A stretch of DNA of 43,277 bases from a bacterium. Its GTDB lineage: Bacteria; Armatimonadota; Zipacnadia; Zipacnadales; UBA11051. The position numbers were made by a program, and so were the translations under genes. Of the stretch, positions 1-9,683 are shown piece by piece (position 1 is the stretch's first letter; every line of letters begins with the position of its first letter). Below the pieces are notes generated by a model. That model was not told where the DNA came from and made no database searches. It worked only from the letters and a program-made list of their open reading frames with translations. Location: NCBI GenBank assembly GCA_021372615.1, contig JAJFUB010000059.1, forward strand, positions 1 through 43,277, given 5' to 3'.

Positions 1-20
1 CCCCCCCCCCCCCCCCCCCC
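1..20. repeat. 20-base poly-C run at the window edge
   Basis: The first 20 bases are all C. They are followed by a GC-only palindromic stretch (about 21-60, with GGCGGCGGG and CCCGCCGCC arms). A homopolymer exactly at the edge suggests a contig end or assembly artefact, although a real G-tract downstream of the minus-strand gene ending at 103 is possible. Confidence 0.7.
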
Positions 21-102
21 GGCGGCGGGGCCCGCCGCACACGGCGCGGCACCCGCCGCCTGAGTGTCTCCCTGTATATCCAGACCTCAGCACGAAGTGG
101 GG

Positions 103-2061
103 CTAGTTGATCGCGAAGCCGCCGATGCCGACCGAGATGCGGCCGGTGTAGGTGGAGTACGAGAGGGTGACGTCGCGCTCACCGAACATGCGGCTGAGGG
201 AGAGCTCCAGGTCCTGGTACTCGCTGCTGGAGAAGTCATAGTAGGTGGCCAGCAGGCCGGTACGCCACTGCTTGCTGAGGAAATAGTCGAAGTTGAAGCA
301 GCCGTACAGGTCGCTCTCGGTGAGGTCATAGGTGGCCGTGAAGTAGCTGGCCCACCGCTCCGCCTGGCTCGCGCGGGCATTGAAGCCGACGCTGTGGTCG
401 AAGCCATCGCCACCGGAGTTGCCCTGCTGCCACTCGGCGCTGTAGTCCAGCCCCAGCGTGAACGCCTGCTTGACTTCGTGATCCAGTCGCAGTTGGGCCC
501 GCAGGCTGTTCTCGTGGTAGCCGCCGCTGTCCCAGGCGTAGACGTTGGTCAGCACCGGGGAGAAGCGCGTCTTCTTGCTCCACGCGCGGGTCCCCAGGTC
601 GAGTTCCGAGTACAGCTCGTTCACGAACAGTGGTCCGTCGGTGTCGCTCGCGTAGTCGCGGACCCCCAGCGAGGTCCCGACGCGATAGGTCAGATGGCCG
701 CCGCGGCCGAGGGGATGCGGGTCGCGCAGCCAGTCCCCCACCAGTCCGAAGTCCTCATTCGAGGCCTTCGGGTCATCGAAGTAGGCCTGCAGATTCAGGC
801 GCCCCCCGGCCATCTCACTATACGTGCTGCTGTCCATGAACATGCTCTGGTGGTCGGGCATGTCGAAGCTGAAGTAGCCATAGCCGCGGCCCATGACCGG
901 CCGGGCGTCGCGCCACTCAAAGCCCCAGTCGTCGCGCGGCAGCCCGGCGACGACGATCGAGCCCTCCGTCCCCGCGCCGTCGCGGTACTCCTCCGACACC
1001 GCCAGCGACCAACCCCGGCGCGACATGACGCCGCCCGCCATGGTGCCGTGCTGGATGCGGATGGCTCCGGTGCTGCGGTCGGTGACGCGGTAGAAGAAGG
1101 GGAAGTCCAGCGCCAGGCCCCCATCCGAGGTCATGCCCAACGCCTGCGAGTTCGTGGCGCCGCTGTAGCCCGGCAGCCCGATGATCCAGTACGGCGGGAA
1201 GCTGAAGAGCTTCTGCTCCTGCATCCACAGCGAGGCCTGGCGCAGCACGATCTTCTCGTGCACGAAGAGGCTGATGCTGCGCGCCACCATCCACCCATCC
1301 GCTTCTCGCTTGTCGAGCTTGAAGGCATCCTCGGGCACGTCCCACTGGCTGTCCAGCGGCCGAAGCCCCACGGCGTCGAAGAACACGCGCTCGAGGTGCT
1401 CCTCGCCGAAACGGCGGAGCACGCCGCGCTTGGCCAGCAGGTCGAAGTACAGGTCTTCACCGGTCAGCTTCGTGTCGCCCCGGCGGATGACCACGTCCTG
1501 CGCCCGGATCGTCATGTTCTGGACATTGACCTGGGCGACCGTGCCGCACTCAATGACGAGCTTGCCGAACTTCAGGCGGGCGCGGTCACGGGCCTCGATC
1601 AGCCCCAACTCCATGCAGTACCCCACCCAGCCCCCGGTCACGTCCAGTACGCGCGCCTCGGGCGTGGCGGCCTCACCCTCGGGCAGGAAGTCCACGTACG
1701 CCAGGCTGCGGCTGCCGCCCACCTGCACGGTGATCGTGGCCGTACCGGCGTCGGCACTGCTGGCGTAGAGCAGTGCGAAGCCCCCGGAGGTCCGCACGGT
1801 CAGGGCCGCCTGCTGCCCGGTGCTGCCGATGCTCAGCAGTCCCAGATCCGTGTGCACGACGACCTGCGTGCCCTCCGGAGCCGCAGAGCCGTTGGAGGCC
1901 TTCACTTCCACGCGCAGGCGGGCTTGGCTCTTGCCGTCCGCCGGCACCTGTCGCGGCGTGATCGACACCTGTACGCGGTAGGTGCCGACGCGCTCGGACT
2001 GTGCCAGGAGCAACTGACAGGGAAAGGCAACGAGGGCGAGGATGAGCAGCCGTCGCATCAT
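103..2061 (-). CDS. LptD/OstA-like outer-membrane barrel protein with N-terminal Ig-like domain
   Basis: Predicted 652-residue outer-membrane protein. A signal peptide (MMRRLLILALVAF..., cleaved near LLLAQS) is followed by a Big_1/invasin-like Ig domain at about residues 25-135. Next comes an LptA/OstA-like stretch (about 165-250) with repeating short strands and a motif of the type GEDLYFD. A region of about 400 residues with alternating aromatic and polar residues then ends ...GIGGFAIN, as expected for a beta-barrel. LptD proteins place lipopolysaccharide in the outer leaflet, but this barrel looks shorter than a canonical LptD and carries an extra Ig domain, so its cargo is uncertain. I chose the tandem ATGs at 2061/2058 because they directly precede the signal peptide; the open frame runs up to 2130 without signal-like sequence. 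It is the last gene of a long minus-strand run of exported proteins. Confidence 0.6.
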   Translation of the reverse strand: MMRRLLILALVAFPCQLLLAQSERVGTYRVQVSITPRQVPADGKSQARLRVEVKASNGSAAPEGTQVVVHTDLGLLSIGSTGQQAALTVRTSGGFALLYASSADAGTATITVQVGGSRSLAYVDFLPEGEAATPEARVLDVTGGWVGYCMELGLIEARDRARLKFGKLVIECGTVAQVNVQNMTIRAQDVVIRRGDTKLTGEDLYFDLLAKRGVLRRFGEEHLERVFFDAVGLRPLDSQWDVPEDAFKLDKREADGWMVARSISLFVHEKIVLRQASLWMQEQKLFSFPPYWIIGLPGYSGATNSQALGMTSDGGLALDFPFFYRVTDRSTGAIRIQHGTMAGGVMSRRGWSLAVSEEYRDGAGTEGSIVVAGLPRDDWGFEWRDARPVMGRGYGYFSFDMPDHQSMFMDSSTYSEMAGGRLNLQAYFDDPKASNEDFGLVGDWLRDPHPLGRGGHLTYRVGTSLGVRDYASDTDGPLFVNELYSELDLGTRAWSKKTRFSPVLTNVYAWDSGGYHENSLRAQLRLDHEVKQAFTLGLDYSAEWQQGNSGGDGFDHSVGFNARASQAERWASYFTATYDLTESDLYGCFNFDYFLSKQWRTGLLATYYDFSSSEYQDLELSLSRMFGERDVTLSYSTYTGRISVGIGGFAIN

Positions 2062-2181
2062 CGGCGTGTAACACACCAGGATAATGGTGCAGCGCCCTCG
2101 CCGGCGAGACGACGAGGGCGCATGACGCACATCACGAGCAACCGGGCGCTGGCAGCGACAGCCCGGGACACGTCACACCGT

Positions 2182-3249
2182 CTAGTCGAAGTCCACGGTC
2201 AGCGTGCCGGACAGCGTGTACGCCGAAACGTCCCCGTTCCGGTAGATCACACGGATCCGGTACTGGTACGTACCGCTGCTCACGTCGTAGTCGGAGTAGG
2301 TATAGTGCGTCTGGCCCGTCGTGCCGCTGATCCGGATCAGCCGCTGGAACGTACCGCCGTTGAGCGACCGGTCAATCTGGTAGCGCAGCACGTCGAGGGT
2401 GGTGTCGGGAACATTCCACGAGAGGCCGATGTAGTCAGCGCCCTGCGACATACCCAGGGACGTGACCGGCTTGGCCTCCGGACTCGGGGTCCCGCCACCG
2501 TTGTCATCGCTGCCGCCACCGATCGCCATGGCTGCTCCGGCGATGATGAGTCCCAGCAGCAACCACTTGTAGCCGGAAGTCGTCTTCTTCTTGGCGCGCG
2601 CCTGGGTCAGGTCGGTGCGCCCGGAAAGGGTCTGCGCGGCCTTGTCAGCGGCATCCCGCAAGGCCTCCTGGGTCAGCACATCTTCGCGCCCGGTGAACTT
2701 CGCCCGCGCGCTGCTGGCGCCTGACACACCGAAGGCGCGGAACACCTTCGGCTCGGCCACCGGCTCGCCGGTGGTGGGGTTGATGTTGCTGCCCACCTCA
2801 TACATCCGGCCCGACAGGATCAACTCCACATGCGCGGGGCTCGGGGTGTAGGTGTATGACTGGATGGTGGCAAGGACGATGTAGTCGGCGCCCAGGGCCG
2901 AGCCCATACTCAGCGCCGTACCCAGGTCCTTGACGCCCTCCTGCACATCCACCTGCCGGATGCGCCCTTCGCTCACAGCCCGACGCACGCTGGGCGAGGT
3001 CGGGGTGAACTGCATGCCGTCGAACTCGCGGGCTCCATCGAGCGCCATGGTCAGGACGCCGCTGGCGCGATCGGCCATTGCGGCCGGGGCGTTCTCCGAG
3101 GCGTTGGTCACGGGGAACACCAGGACCGTCTTGGCCGCGGAATCGGCCCAGGCGACCGAGAGACACGGGGTGATCAGCCCCATCACCAGCACCATAATCA
3201 GGCCCCAGGAGGTGCTACGACACAGGTAGTGCGATCGGATGGCCTTCAT
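2182..3249 (-). CDS. exported TolB/FlgT-like protein with internal hydrophobic segment and C-terminal FnIII-like domain
   Basis: 355 residues. The N-terminal signal (hydrophobic core about 15-34, ending SVAWADS) leads into an alpha/beta domain (about 38-205; start TVLVFPVTNASEN) like the TolB-N/CsgG/FlgT group, which builds outer-membrane-associated assemblies. After a basic linker (ARAKKKTTSG) there is a hydrophobic segment (about 229-245, YKWLLLGLIIAGAAMAIGGG) and a Gly/Asp linker. A fibronectin-type-III-like domain follows (about 265-355; GLSWNVPD..., YQYRIRVIYRNGD). The layout matches the gene at 10838-12766, so the two look like paralogues. A Shine-Dalgarno GGAGGGAG lies 9 bases before the ATG. 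The function is unknown; the neighbourhood suggests a part in surface-protein export. Confidence 0.6.
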   Translation of the reverse strand: MKAIRSHYLCRSTSWGLIMVLVMGLITPCLSVAWADSAAKTVLVFPVTNASENAPAAMADRASGVLTMALDGAREFDGMQFTPTSPSVRRAVSEGRIRQVDVQEGVKDLGTALSMGSALGADYIVLATIQSYTYTPSPAHVELILSGRMYEVGSNINPTTGEPVAEPKVFRAFGVSGASSARAKFTGREDVLTQEALRDAADKAAQTLSGRTDLTQARAKKKTTSGYKWLLLGLIIAGAAMAIGGGSDDNGGGTPSPEAKPVTSLGMSQGADYIGLSWNVPDTTLDVLRYQIDRSLNGGTFQRLIRISGTTGQTHYTYSDYDVSSGTYQYRIRVIYRNGDVSAYTLSGTLTVDFD

Positions 3250-3341
3250 GACGGGTTACTCCCTCCACAAACACAGGGCTAGTGCCCCTCGGTTGCTGCA
3301 CGACACACGACCACGCCCCGAGCAGGCGTCGCGGCGGACGG

Positions 3342-6200
3342 CTAGCGTTTCAGCGTTAGCGGCTGTACCACACTCAACGACTGGCCGGTCAGCGGCGACC
3401 GCGCCGTGATCTCGCACAGGTACCGTCCCGTCGGCACCAGGGTGCCGTGGGTGCTGCGACCGTTCCACAGCACCGTGTTCTGTCCGGCGGCCGCCACCTG
3501 GCCCGAAGCGACTTCGCTGACTACTCGGCCAGCGATGTTGCGCACGCGTACATCCACCGCGGCGTCGGCGCTCAAGGTGTAGCTGAGCATGACGCCCTGG
3601 GCTGTCTGCGCTGCATGCACGCCCGAAACGTTCAGCATGACGTCTGAGCGCGGCTGCACCAGCAACTTCAGCACGCGCTCGGTCACGGCCTCACCCGTGC
3701 GGAAGGTGTAACTCGTCGTCGTGCGCATGTACCGCCGCTGGCCGGCGACCTCATCCACCAGGGTCGCCACCAGGTTCGAGGGCAGCGACTGCAGGGATGG
3801 CCACGTGACCGTGATGGGCGTGTTGATCGCGTTGGTCTTGACCACCAGGTTCCACTGCTGGCTGGTCTGGCTGGCGTCGCGCGTGTCCACCAGGTAGGGC
3901 ATGCCCAGCGCGCTCTCACCGGGATAGAACGCTGAGCGCAGGTAGGTGGCCTCGTCCTTGAGGCCGGCGGGGGGTTGGGGCACGTCATACTCGTCCAGCC
4001 CGCGTGTGGCGCTGGCCCGCGCGGCGATGGACTGCGTCGTCGCGTTCAGCCCCGGCGCCGCCACGTGCAGGTCCACCTTCCAGTTGCCCGGCCCGCCGGT
4101 CTGCGACGAGGCGACGGTCTTCGTCTTCACCGCCGCCGGCGTATACGTGGTCGGCGGCGTGAACATCATGGTCAGGTCCTGGCGCACCAGGATCCAGTAG
4201 CCCATATACGGATCGAGGAAGCTCTCCTCGGGGGTCAGTTGCCAGGTGTACTCCCCAGCGGCCGTGTCGTACGCATAGACGGTCGGCAGGAGCATCTTGC
4301 GCGAGACCGCCTCGTCGAGCGTCCAGTCGCCACCGTCCGGAGCCGATATCCGCACATCCGCCATGCACAGCGACGTGCCGAAGGGATTGCCGATCTGGTT
4401 CCAGCCTGTCTTCAGTTCGACCGCGTAGGTCTGGGTGATGTCCGTCGGCACGGCGTCGTCGGGTAGCGTGATGGTCTCCCGGTTGCGGTTCAGCAGCCAG
4501 TAGCCCTTGCCGGGGGCGATATTCGTCACCGCGGCGTCCGGGAACCATCGGTAGTCGGTGATGGTCGGGTCATAGCGGATCAGCGCGGCCGATCCACCGG
4601 GGATCAGCGACCCGAGGCTGCCAAACACCCACTCGGCGTCGTTGTTGTCGAACTCGTACGGGACGGAGACCATCTCCAGGCCTCTGAGGCTGTCGGGCCA
4701 GGGGTTGAGCACCGGCACCGCCGGGATGCTGATGGTGCGGGTGAGGATCTTCCCTTGCGGCCCCGTGAACCTGATCTGGGCCCGCCCGGGCCGCGCGCTG
4801 GTGGCCAGTACGTCCCACGACAGGCTGTCAATCTCGTTGCGGGTGATGTCGCCAGCCGTCTTGGTCGTCGTCTGGCCCGACGCGAGCTCCAGGCCGGTCG
4901 GCATCCGCACGCGCCCCGTCGCGTCGTACATGGTGCTCGTGCCGAAGTTGTCCATGAACATGGACACCTTGAACGGCGAGTTGCCGTTCTCGTCGGCCAG
5001 GTAGTAGCTCTCGACGGTGTCCGGCGTGGCCGGGTCGTCTCCGTTGCGCTGCACCAACTGGAACGGCGCGTACGCCATCAGCGCATACGGCGGCTCATAG
5101 TCGCCAGCGGAGCTGCCCAGACCGAAGTAGGTCACATAGCGACGCGACTCCCCGGCGTTAAGCTGCTCCGGCTTCCAGTACACTGCGTAGGCCCAGTCCT
5201 CACCGAGGATCGAGGCCCGCGAGTTCGTGGACGGGTAGTACTGCAGGTCGGCCCCGATGTTGCGCATCTGCCCCCACGAGACGGCGTCCGGCATCCCTCC
5301 GGAGGAGTCCGCGATGCCTGGGTCCGTCACCTCGCTGGTGTTCAGCACGCCGCGCACCGCGACGTTCGGCGAAGAGGGATCGTCGTACGCGACCCACCGG
5401 TCCGGAAGCGTGTCATCCGCAACCGAGGCGTCGGGGATGGTTCGCTCGGTGTCGAAGGTAGAGCCGTCCGGCAAAACGATAGCCTGCCCATCGAGCGACG
5501 AACCGCCGCCAAAGGTCGCGTCAATGAGCACCCGCAGGCCGACGGTGTGCCGCGTGGTGTCCTCGTTGGTGACGATGTACTCGAACTGCACCACGTCGCC
5601 GACCACGGTGAGAACCTGCCGCACCCGGATCCACTGGTCGGTCGTGGTGTCGAAGTCCTCCACCGCCGGCACCTGGAACTCGCCGGAGATGTCCCGCACC
5701 CCGACCGTCGGTACCAGGGGCCAGAAGCTGATGAGGTCGGCCCGGTCCGCTTCGTCACCCAGGTCCGCTGCCAGGTAGTGCGGATCGTAGAAGAGCCCCA
5801 CCGTCTCATCCGCCGGGTCCGCGTCTACCGCCACCGTCACTTTGCTGCTGTACTCGTAACCCCAGTCGTCGTCGCTATACTGGTTGGCCACACTCGCGAG
5901 CAGCCTGTTCTCGTCCCCGGTCCGGGTCGGGTTGCCGCCGTACGGAGCCAGGCTTGAAGTCTGGATCTGGAACCGGCCCGCTGGCTGGTACATGTACGTG
6001 CGCGACGTGGTGCCGAACGTCATCAGCGTCGGCAACTCCATGCGCAGCTTGATCATCGCATGGCTGATCGTCGGCACATCCGACGTCACGAACGTCGGTT
6101 GGTTGCCCACCTGCCCCCAGGCGCCCGTGAGCGCACACAGACCTCCGAGCATGAGCGCAAGAGCCGGACGGATCGGGCAGCGGTTTCGGTTGCGGTACAC
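3342..6200 (-). CDS. large secreted protein with shared C-terminal module ending in FlgD-like Ig fold
   Basis: 952 residues with a GTG start. The site GAGAGGAG lies 8 bases upstream, and a signal peptide (PALALMLGGLCALTGAWG) follows. The N-terminal half (about 40-495) is beta-rich and Asp/Thr/Tyr-rich; I do not recognise it. From about residue 500 the protein carries the module shared with its neighbours at 6229 and 12897. The module has a motif of the type GLEMVSVPY, GYW, then GWNQIGNPF, a second GYW, YMRTTTSYTF, and a FlgD-like Ig domain (NIAGRVV..., NTVLWNGRSTHG, VPTGRYLCEITAR) ending LTLKR. The 28-base gap after the S8 protease stop argues for co-transcription. The likely role is a cell-surface or secreted structural or binding protein. 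Confidence 0.6.
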   Translation of the reverse strand: MYRNRNRCPIRPALALMLGGLCALTGAWGQVGNQPTFVTSDVPTISHAMIKLRMELPTLMTFGTTSRTYMYQPAGRFQIQTSSLAPYGGNPTRTGDENRLLASVANQYSDDDWGYEYSSKVTVAVDADPADETVGLFYDPHYLAADLGDEADRADLISFWPLVPTVGVRDISGEFQVPAVEDFDTTTDQWIRVRQVLTVVGDVVQFEYIVTNEDTTRHTVGLRVLIDATFGGGSSLDGQAIVLPDGSTFDTERTIPDASVADDTLPDRWVAYDDPSSPNVAVRGVLNTSEVTDPGIADSSGGMPDAVSWGQMRNIGADLQYYPSTNSRASILGEDWAYAVYWKPEQLNAGESRRYVTYFGLGSSAGDYEPPYALMAYAPFQLVQRNGDDPATPDTVESYYLADENGNSPFKVSMFMDNFGTSTMYDATGRVRMPTGLELASGQTTTKTAGDITRNEIDSLSWDVLATSARPGRAQIRFTGPQGKILTRTISIPAVPVLNPWPDSLRGLEMVSVPYEFDNNDAEWVFGSLGSLIPGGSAALIRYDPTITDYRWFPDAAVTNIAPGKGYWLLNRNRETITLPDDAVPTDITQTYAVELKTGWNQIGNPFGTSLCMADVRISAPDGGDWTLDEAVSRKMLLPTVYAYDTAAGEYTWQLTPEESFLDPYMGYWILVRQDLTMMFTPPTTYTPAAVKTKTVASSQTGGPGNWKVDLHVAAPGLNATTQSIAARASATRGLDEYDVPQPPAGLKDEATYLRSAFYPGESALGMPYLVDTRDASQTSQQWNLVVKTNAINTPITVTWPSLQSLPSNLVATLVDEVAGQRRYMRTTTSYTFRTGEAVTERVLKLLVQPRSDVMLNVSGVHAAQTAQGVMLSYTLSADAAVDVRVRNIAGRVVSEVASGQVAAAGQNTVLWNGRSTHGTLVPTGRYLCEITARSPLTGQSLSVVQPLTLKR

Positions 6201-6228
6201 AGCTTCAGCTCCTCTCGGCGCTCAACGC

Positions 6229-9200
6229 CTAGCGGCTCACGCTAAAGGGACGGATGGTCTGGACGCTCTGGCCGTCCGTCGCACGAGCCGTGATGCGAGC
6301 CAGATATCTCCCCGCGGGCACCCGCGTTCCCCTCTCGCTCTGGCCGTTCCACAGCAACGTCTGTGTCGTCCCGGGCGCCGCCGTCCGCTCCCCCAGGTTG
6401 CGGATCAGGACACCCGATATGTTGCGGATCTCCACCGCGACGTTGGCCTCGCGGCTGACGGTGTAGGCGAACACCGTCTGACCCGAGGTCATCGCCGCCG
6501 CCGATACGCCGCTCACCACGAGTGCGTTGCTGGCCGCCGCATCCGCGACGACCTGTAGGTGGCGCACGCCCGCTTCTGCCATCGTGAAGGTATACCCCGT
6601 GGTTGTCCGCATGTAGACGCTGCTCCCACTGTCCTGGTCCACCAGGCGCAGGCTCACGTCCCGCGGCACGCTGGAGTTCAGAGACGGCCACGAGACCGTG
6701 ACCGGCGTGTCCGCCAGCCGGCACGACACGGACACATCCCATGTCTGTCGGGTGGACACGGCGCTGCGCACGTCCTTGGCCAGGTTGCCCTCGCTCGCCG
6801 GCATGTACAGGCGCAGCGTGTCCACCAGCGCCGGCGGCTCAGCGACATCCAGGCCGACGTCGTAGCCGGCCGTGGCCGCGGCGGCCACGCCGAGGTAGTT
6901 GGCGGGATCCTCATACTTGCCCGCGACGGCCTTCAACTGCAGCGTCCACCGGCTCGCGCTGGGCGCCGACGACTGCGCTGACGTCTTGGCCGAAGACTGC
7001 CGCTTCGTCTTCGTGCTCGCCGTTGTGCTGCCGGTGTTGTAGACGATCAGCGTGGCGTCCTTCAGCACGTGCACCCAGTAGCCGGTCAGCGGGTCCATCG
7101 TGGACTGCGTCGGGTCGGAGTCGAAGCTGTAGTAGCCGCCGCCCGTGGTGCTCACGTAGTCGAAGAGCACACCGTCAGTCACCGGGTCCCCGTCGGGGTC
7201 TATGGCCTCGCTCAGGTCCTGTCGCCCACTGTCACTGAGGAACTCGACACTCCCCCAGTCTACGTAGCTCCCGTAGGGGTTGCCGATCAGGTTCCAGCCG
7301 CGGGGGGCGCCGGTGCCGTAGACCAGCGAGATGTTGTAGCTATCGGCGGTGACACCCTTGCCACTGGCCGACAGCGTGCCGGTGGAAGCCAGACTCAGGA
7401 AGTACCCCAGGCCAGCCGGGGGATCCGACACCAATTCGTCCGGCGGCTCGAAGCTGGCGTACTCGTCCGGCCAGATGTGATACTTGCTGGTGCGGCTGTC
7501 GCTCGGCACCCATCGCACCAGTGCCACCTGCTCAACGGTGACCCCGAAGACCGTGCTGGGCCAGTCATCAATCGTCAGGTCGGGGTACGGCAGCGCGATG
7601 ATGTGCAGCCCGGTGCTGACGGTCTGCGTGGTGATGCGGAAGTTTGAGACCGCGATCTCCGAAGCGTTCCCCGCCAGATCGCTCCCCTGGATCTGCAGCC
7701 TATGGAGCGTGCGCGTCAGCCCGCTCAAGCCGAAGGTCAAGTCACCGGTGCTACTGTCGAAGGTGTAGTTCGTCACCAGCGTGGTGTCCCCCGGCACACC
7801 GTCGGTCACGATCTGAGTCCCATCCAGCCACACCTGGATCGTGTCCGGATCCACGCCGTTGGCGTCCTCGACGGTGGCCACGACGCTCGGCGAGGCCATC
7901 GTGATCGTCGAGTTGTTGACCGGGTACTCGATGGTTACCACCGGCGCCTCGCCATCCGAGCTGGCCCCCACCCGCAGGGAGACGCGGCCCAGCCCGTACC
8001 CATTCACATCCGTCGCGGGGATGTCGCCTGGCACGCTGTACGTCCGCGCCATCTGCTTGAGCAGCATCCGCACCGTCGTCGCGCTGCGGCTGTCATCCTC
8101 CGAAATGAGCAGAGCGGCAGCCCCCGCCACGTGCGGCGCAGCGGCCGAGGTCCCGGTAAACGGCACATAGCCGGCGAGCGACGTGGTCACGGCGTCCGGG
8201 CCCACAATGTTCGGCTTGTCGCTGCTGCCCAGCGAACCGCGGGAGCTGTACGGCTCCAACTCGTCAATCGCGATGCCCGTGTAGCCCGTCACGACCAGAT
8301 TGCTGCCGCGCGTGGCGCCCACTGCGTACGCACCGCTCGCCTCGGCCGGAATGGCCAGGCTGTCCTCCGAGTGCTGCAGCGAGGTCTCGATGTCATACTC
8401 GGGGGTGTAGAGCTGGAACCTGTCAGGCGTGCTGCCCGCTAGGGTAGACATCCGCTGCAGCTTGAGCCGGTATGTGCCCGCTGTGCCGATGTAGGCTACC
8501 AACTCCTCTTCCGGCACATCGTCCCCGTTCTGCGTGACGGCCGAGCGCGCGATGATGGCGCCGCTGCTATCGAGCAGCACCAGGTCGTAGTCGTTCGACG
8601 TCTGTGTGCCGGCGTTCTCGTACCACGACAGATACACGTCGAACACGCCGGCGTTCAGGGCGAAGCTCATCGTGTCCTTGGTGCCGCTGAACTCCAGGTA
8701 TGTGTCGCTGTTGGTGTCCGTCCAACTGCCCTGCCAGTGGCGCTGGGCCCAGTTCCCCGCTGAGTTCACCCACAACACGCCGGCAGCGTTAGCGTCGTTG
8801 ACCGCCTGCGACACCTCGTGCGTGCCGTCGAAGGGGCCGGTCGCGATCCCCAGTGACATGTTGGCGACATCGAAGCCCTGGGCCGCAACATACTGCGCCG
8901 CATCCACCACGGACTCGACGGTGTCCACGAGGATGAGCGTCATGTCGCACTCTTCAGCCATGTCGGCAACGATCTCGGCCACCGCGGCGCCATGGCTGCC
9001 GCTGCCCAGAGCCGCACCAGTGGTCCCCAGGCGGAGGTCCACCAGATCGGTCGTCGTATCAACCGGCACTTCTGTTGTGCTCAGGCTGTTGAACCCCGTA
9101 TCAATGATGGCGACCTTCGCGCCATTGCCATAGATGCCCGCGAGGTGGAAGGCCGTCGCGTTCGTCAACTGCACGCCCTCGCTGTCTGCTGCCCCGTACC

Positions 9201-9594
9201 CCTGCATCGGGAACACTCGCTGGGTGGGCCGCACCTGCGCAACCTGCGCGAGCGACGCGATCGCGGCCAACTGGTCGACCGGTACCATCGCCTCGACACA
9301 GCGCCCGTGGCGGCTGTGGGGAGTGATCCCAAAGCGGCTCAGGCCCGTGGCGGCGGCGGCGGCCTCGCTGCGGAACATGATGTCCACGCCAACTTCGTTA
9401 CCGCGCGTGATGAGCCCGAGCCGACTGACAGCCGAAGTGCTGACGCTGCCCACCGTCGCGCCCGCGGCCAGTGACCGCAGCGGCCCGGCCAGGTCCTGAA
9501 CGGCCTTCGACTGCGGCCATGCTCCCGCGGCCAGGACCAGTGCGACGATACTGAGGGCGAGCCGGCTGCAGGTTGATCCTCGATGATGGCTCAC
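6229..9594 (-). CDS. secreted subtilisin-family (S8) serine protease with inserted jelly-roll domain and shared C-terminal module
   Basis: 1121 residues from a GTG start at 9594, chosen because GGGAGGAGG lies 7 bases upstream and a signal peptide (LALSIVALVLAAGAWPQ) follows directly. A longer frame to 9756 would overlap the upstream gene. The subtilase triad is visible: Asp in KVAIIDTGF, His in GSGSHGAAVAEI and Ser in GTSAAAPHVAG, with the oxyanion Asn in NSAGN. About 130 residues of beta-sandwich-like sequence (DTYLEFSGT... to ...TYRLKLQRM) sit between the Asn and Ser motifs. After the protease comes an Ig-like segment (VVTIEYPVNNSTI...), then the shared module (GLHIIALPY, GWNLIGNPYG, GYW, YMRTTTGYTF, FlgD-like VPAGRYLARITAR) ending FSVSR. 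It probably processes proteins at the cell surface. Confidence 0.85.
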   Translation of the reverse strand: MSHHRGSTCSRLALSIVALVLAAGAWPQSKAVQDLAGPLRSLAAGATVGSVSTSAVSRLGLITRGNEVGVDIMFRSEAAAAATGLSRFGITPHSRHGRCVEAMVPVDQLAAIASLAQVAQVRPTQRVFPMQGYGAADSEGVQLTNATAFHLAGIYGNGAKVAIIDTGFNSLSTTEVPVDTTTDLVDLRLGTTGAALGSGSHGAAVAEIVADMAEECDMTLILVDTVESVVDAAQYVAAQGFDVANMSLGIATGPFDGTHEVSQAVNDANAAGVLWVNSAGNWAQRHWQGSWTDTNSDTYLEFSGTKDTMSFALNAGVFDVYLSWYENAGTQTSNDYDLVLLDSSGAIIARSAVTQNGDDVPEEELVAYIGTAGTYRLKLQRMSTLAGSTPDRFQLYTPEYDIETSLQHSEDSLAIPAEASGAYAVGATRGSNLVVTGYTGIAIDELEPYSSRGSLGSSDKPNIVGPDAVTTSLAGYVPFTGTSAAAPHVAGAAALLISEDDSRSATTVRMLLKQMARTYSVPGDIPATDVNGYGLGRVSLRVGASSDGEAPVVTIEYPVNNSTITMASPSVVATVEDANGVDPDTIQVWLDGTQIVTDGVPGDTTLVTNYTFDSSTGDLTFGLSGLTRTLHRLQIQGSDLAGNASEIAVSNFRITTQTVSTGLHIIALPYPDLTIDDWPSTVFGVTVEQVALVRWVPSDSRTSKYHIWPDEYASFEPPDELVSDPPAGLGYFLSLASTGTLSASGKGVTADSYNISLVYGTGAPRGWNLIGNPYGSYVDWGSVEFLSDSGRQDLSEAIDPDGDPVTDGVLFDYVSTTGGGYYSFDSDPTQSTMDPLTGYWVHVLKDATLIVYNTGSTTASTKTKRQSSAKTSAQSSAPSASRWTLQLKAVAGKYEDPANYLGVAAAATAGYDVGLDVAEPPALVDTLRLYMPASEGNLAKDVRSAVSTRQTWDVSVSCRLADTPVTVSWPSLNSSVPRDVSLRLVDQDSGSSVYMRTTTGYTFTMAEAGVRHLQVVADAAASNALVVSGVSAAAMTSGQTVFAYTVSREANVAVEIRNISGVLIRNLGERTAAPGTTQTLLWNGQSERGTRVPAGRYLARITARATDGQSVQTIRPFSVSR

Positions 9595-9683
9595 GCGAAC
9601 GCCTCCTCCCGAAACGGGGCCACTGGCCCTCCCCCTCCACACCGATGCGCCGAACTGGATGTGCTTCACGTCCACACTCCATG

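Noticed and set aside
64-2724. 886-codon plus-strand open frame
   Set aside because: It runs antisense to the barrel and TolB-like genes and lacks hydrophobic structure or motifs. It is Arg/Ala/Val/His-rich, as expected from the complement of GC-rich genes. The minus frames carry signal peptides and domains.
4755-5957. 400-codon plus-strand open frame
   Set aside because: Antisense shadow of the 952-residue secreted protein; no recognisable domain.
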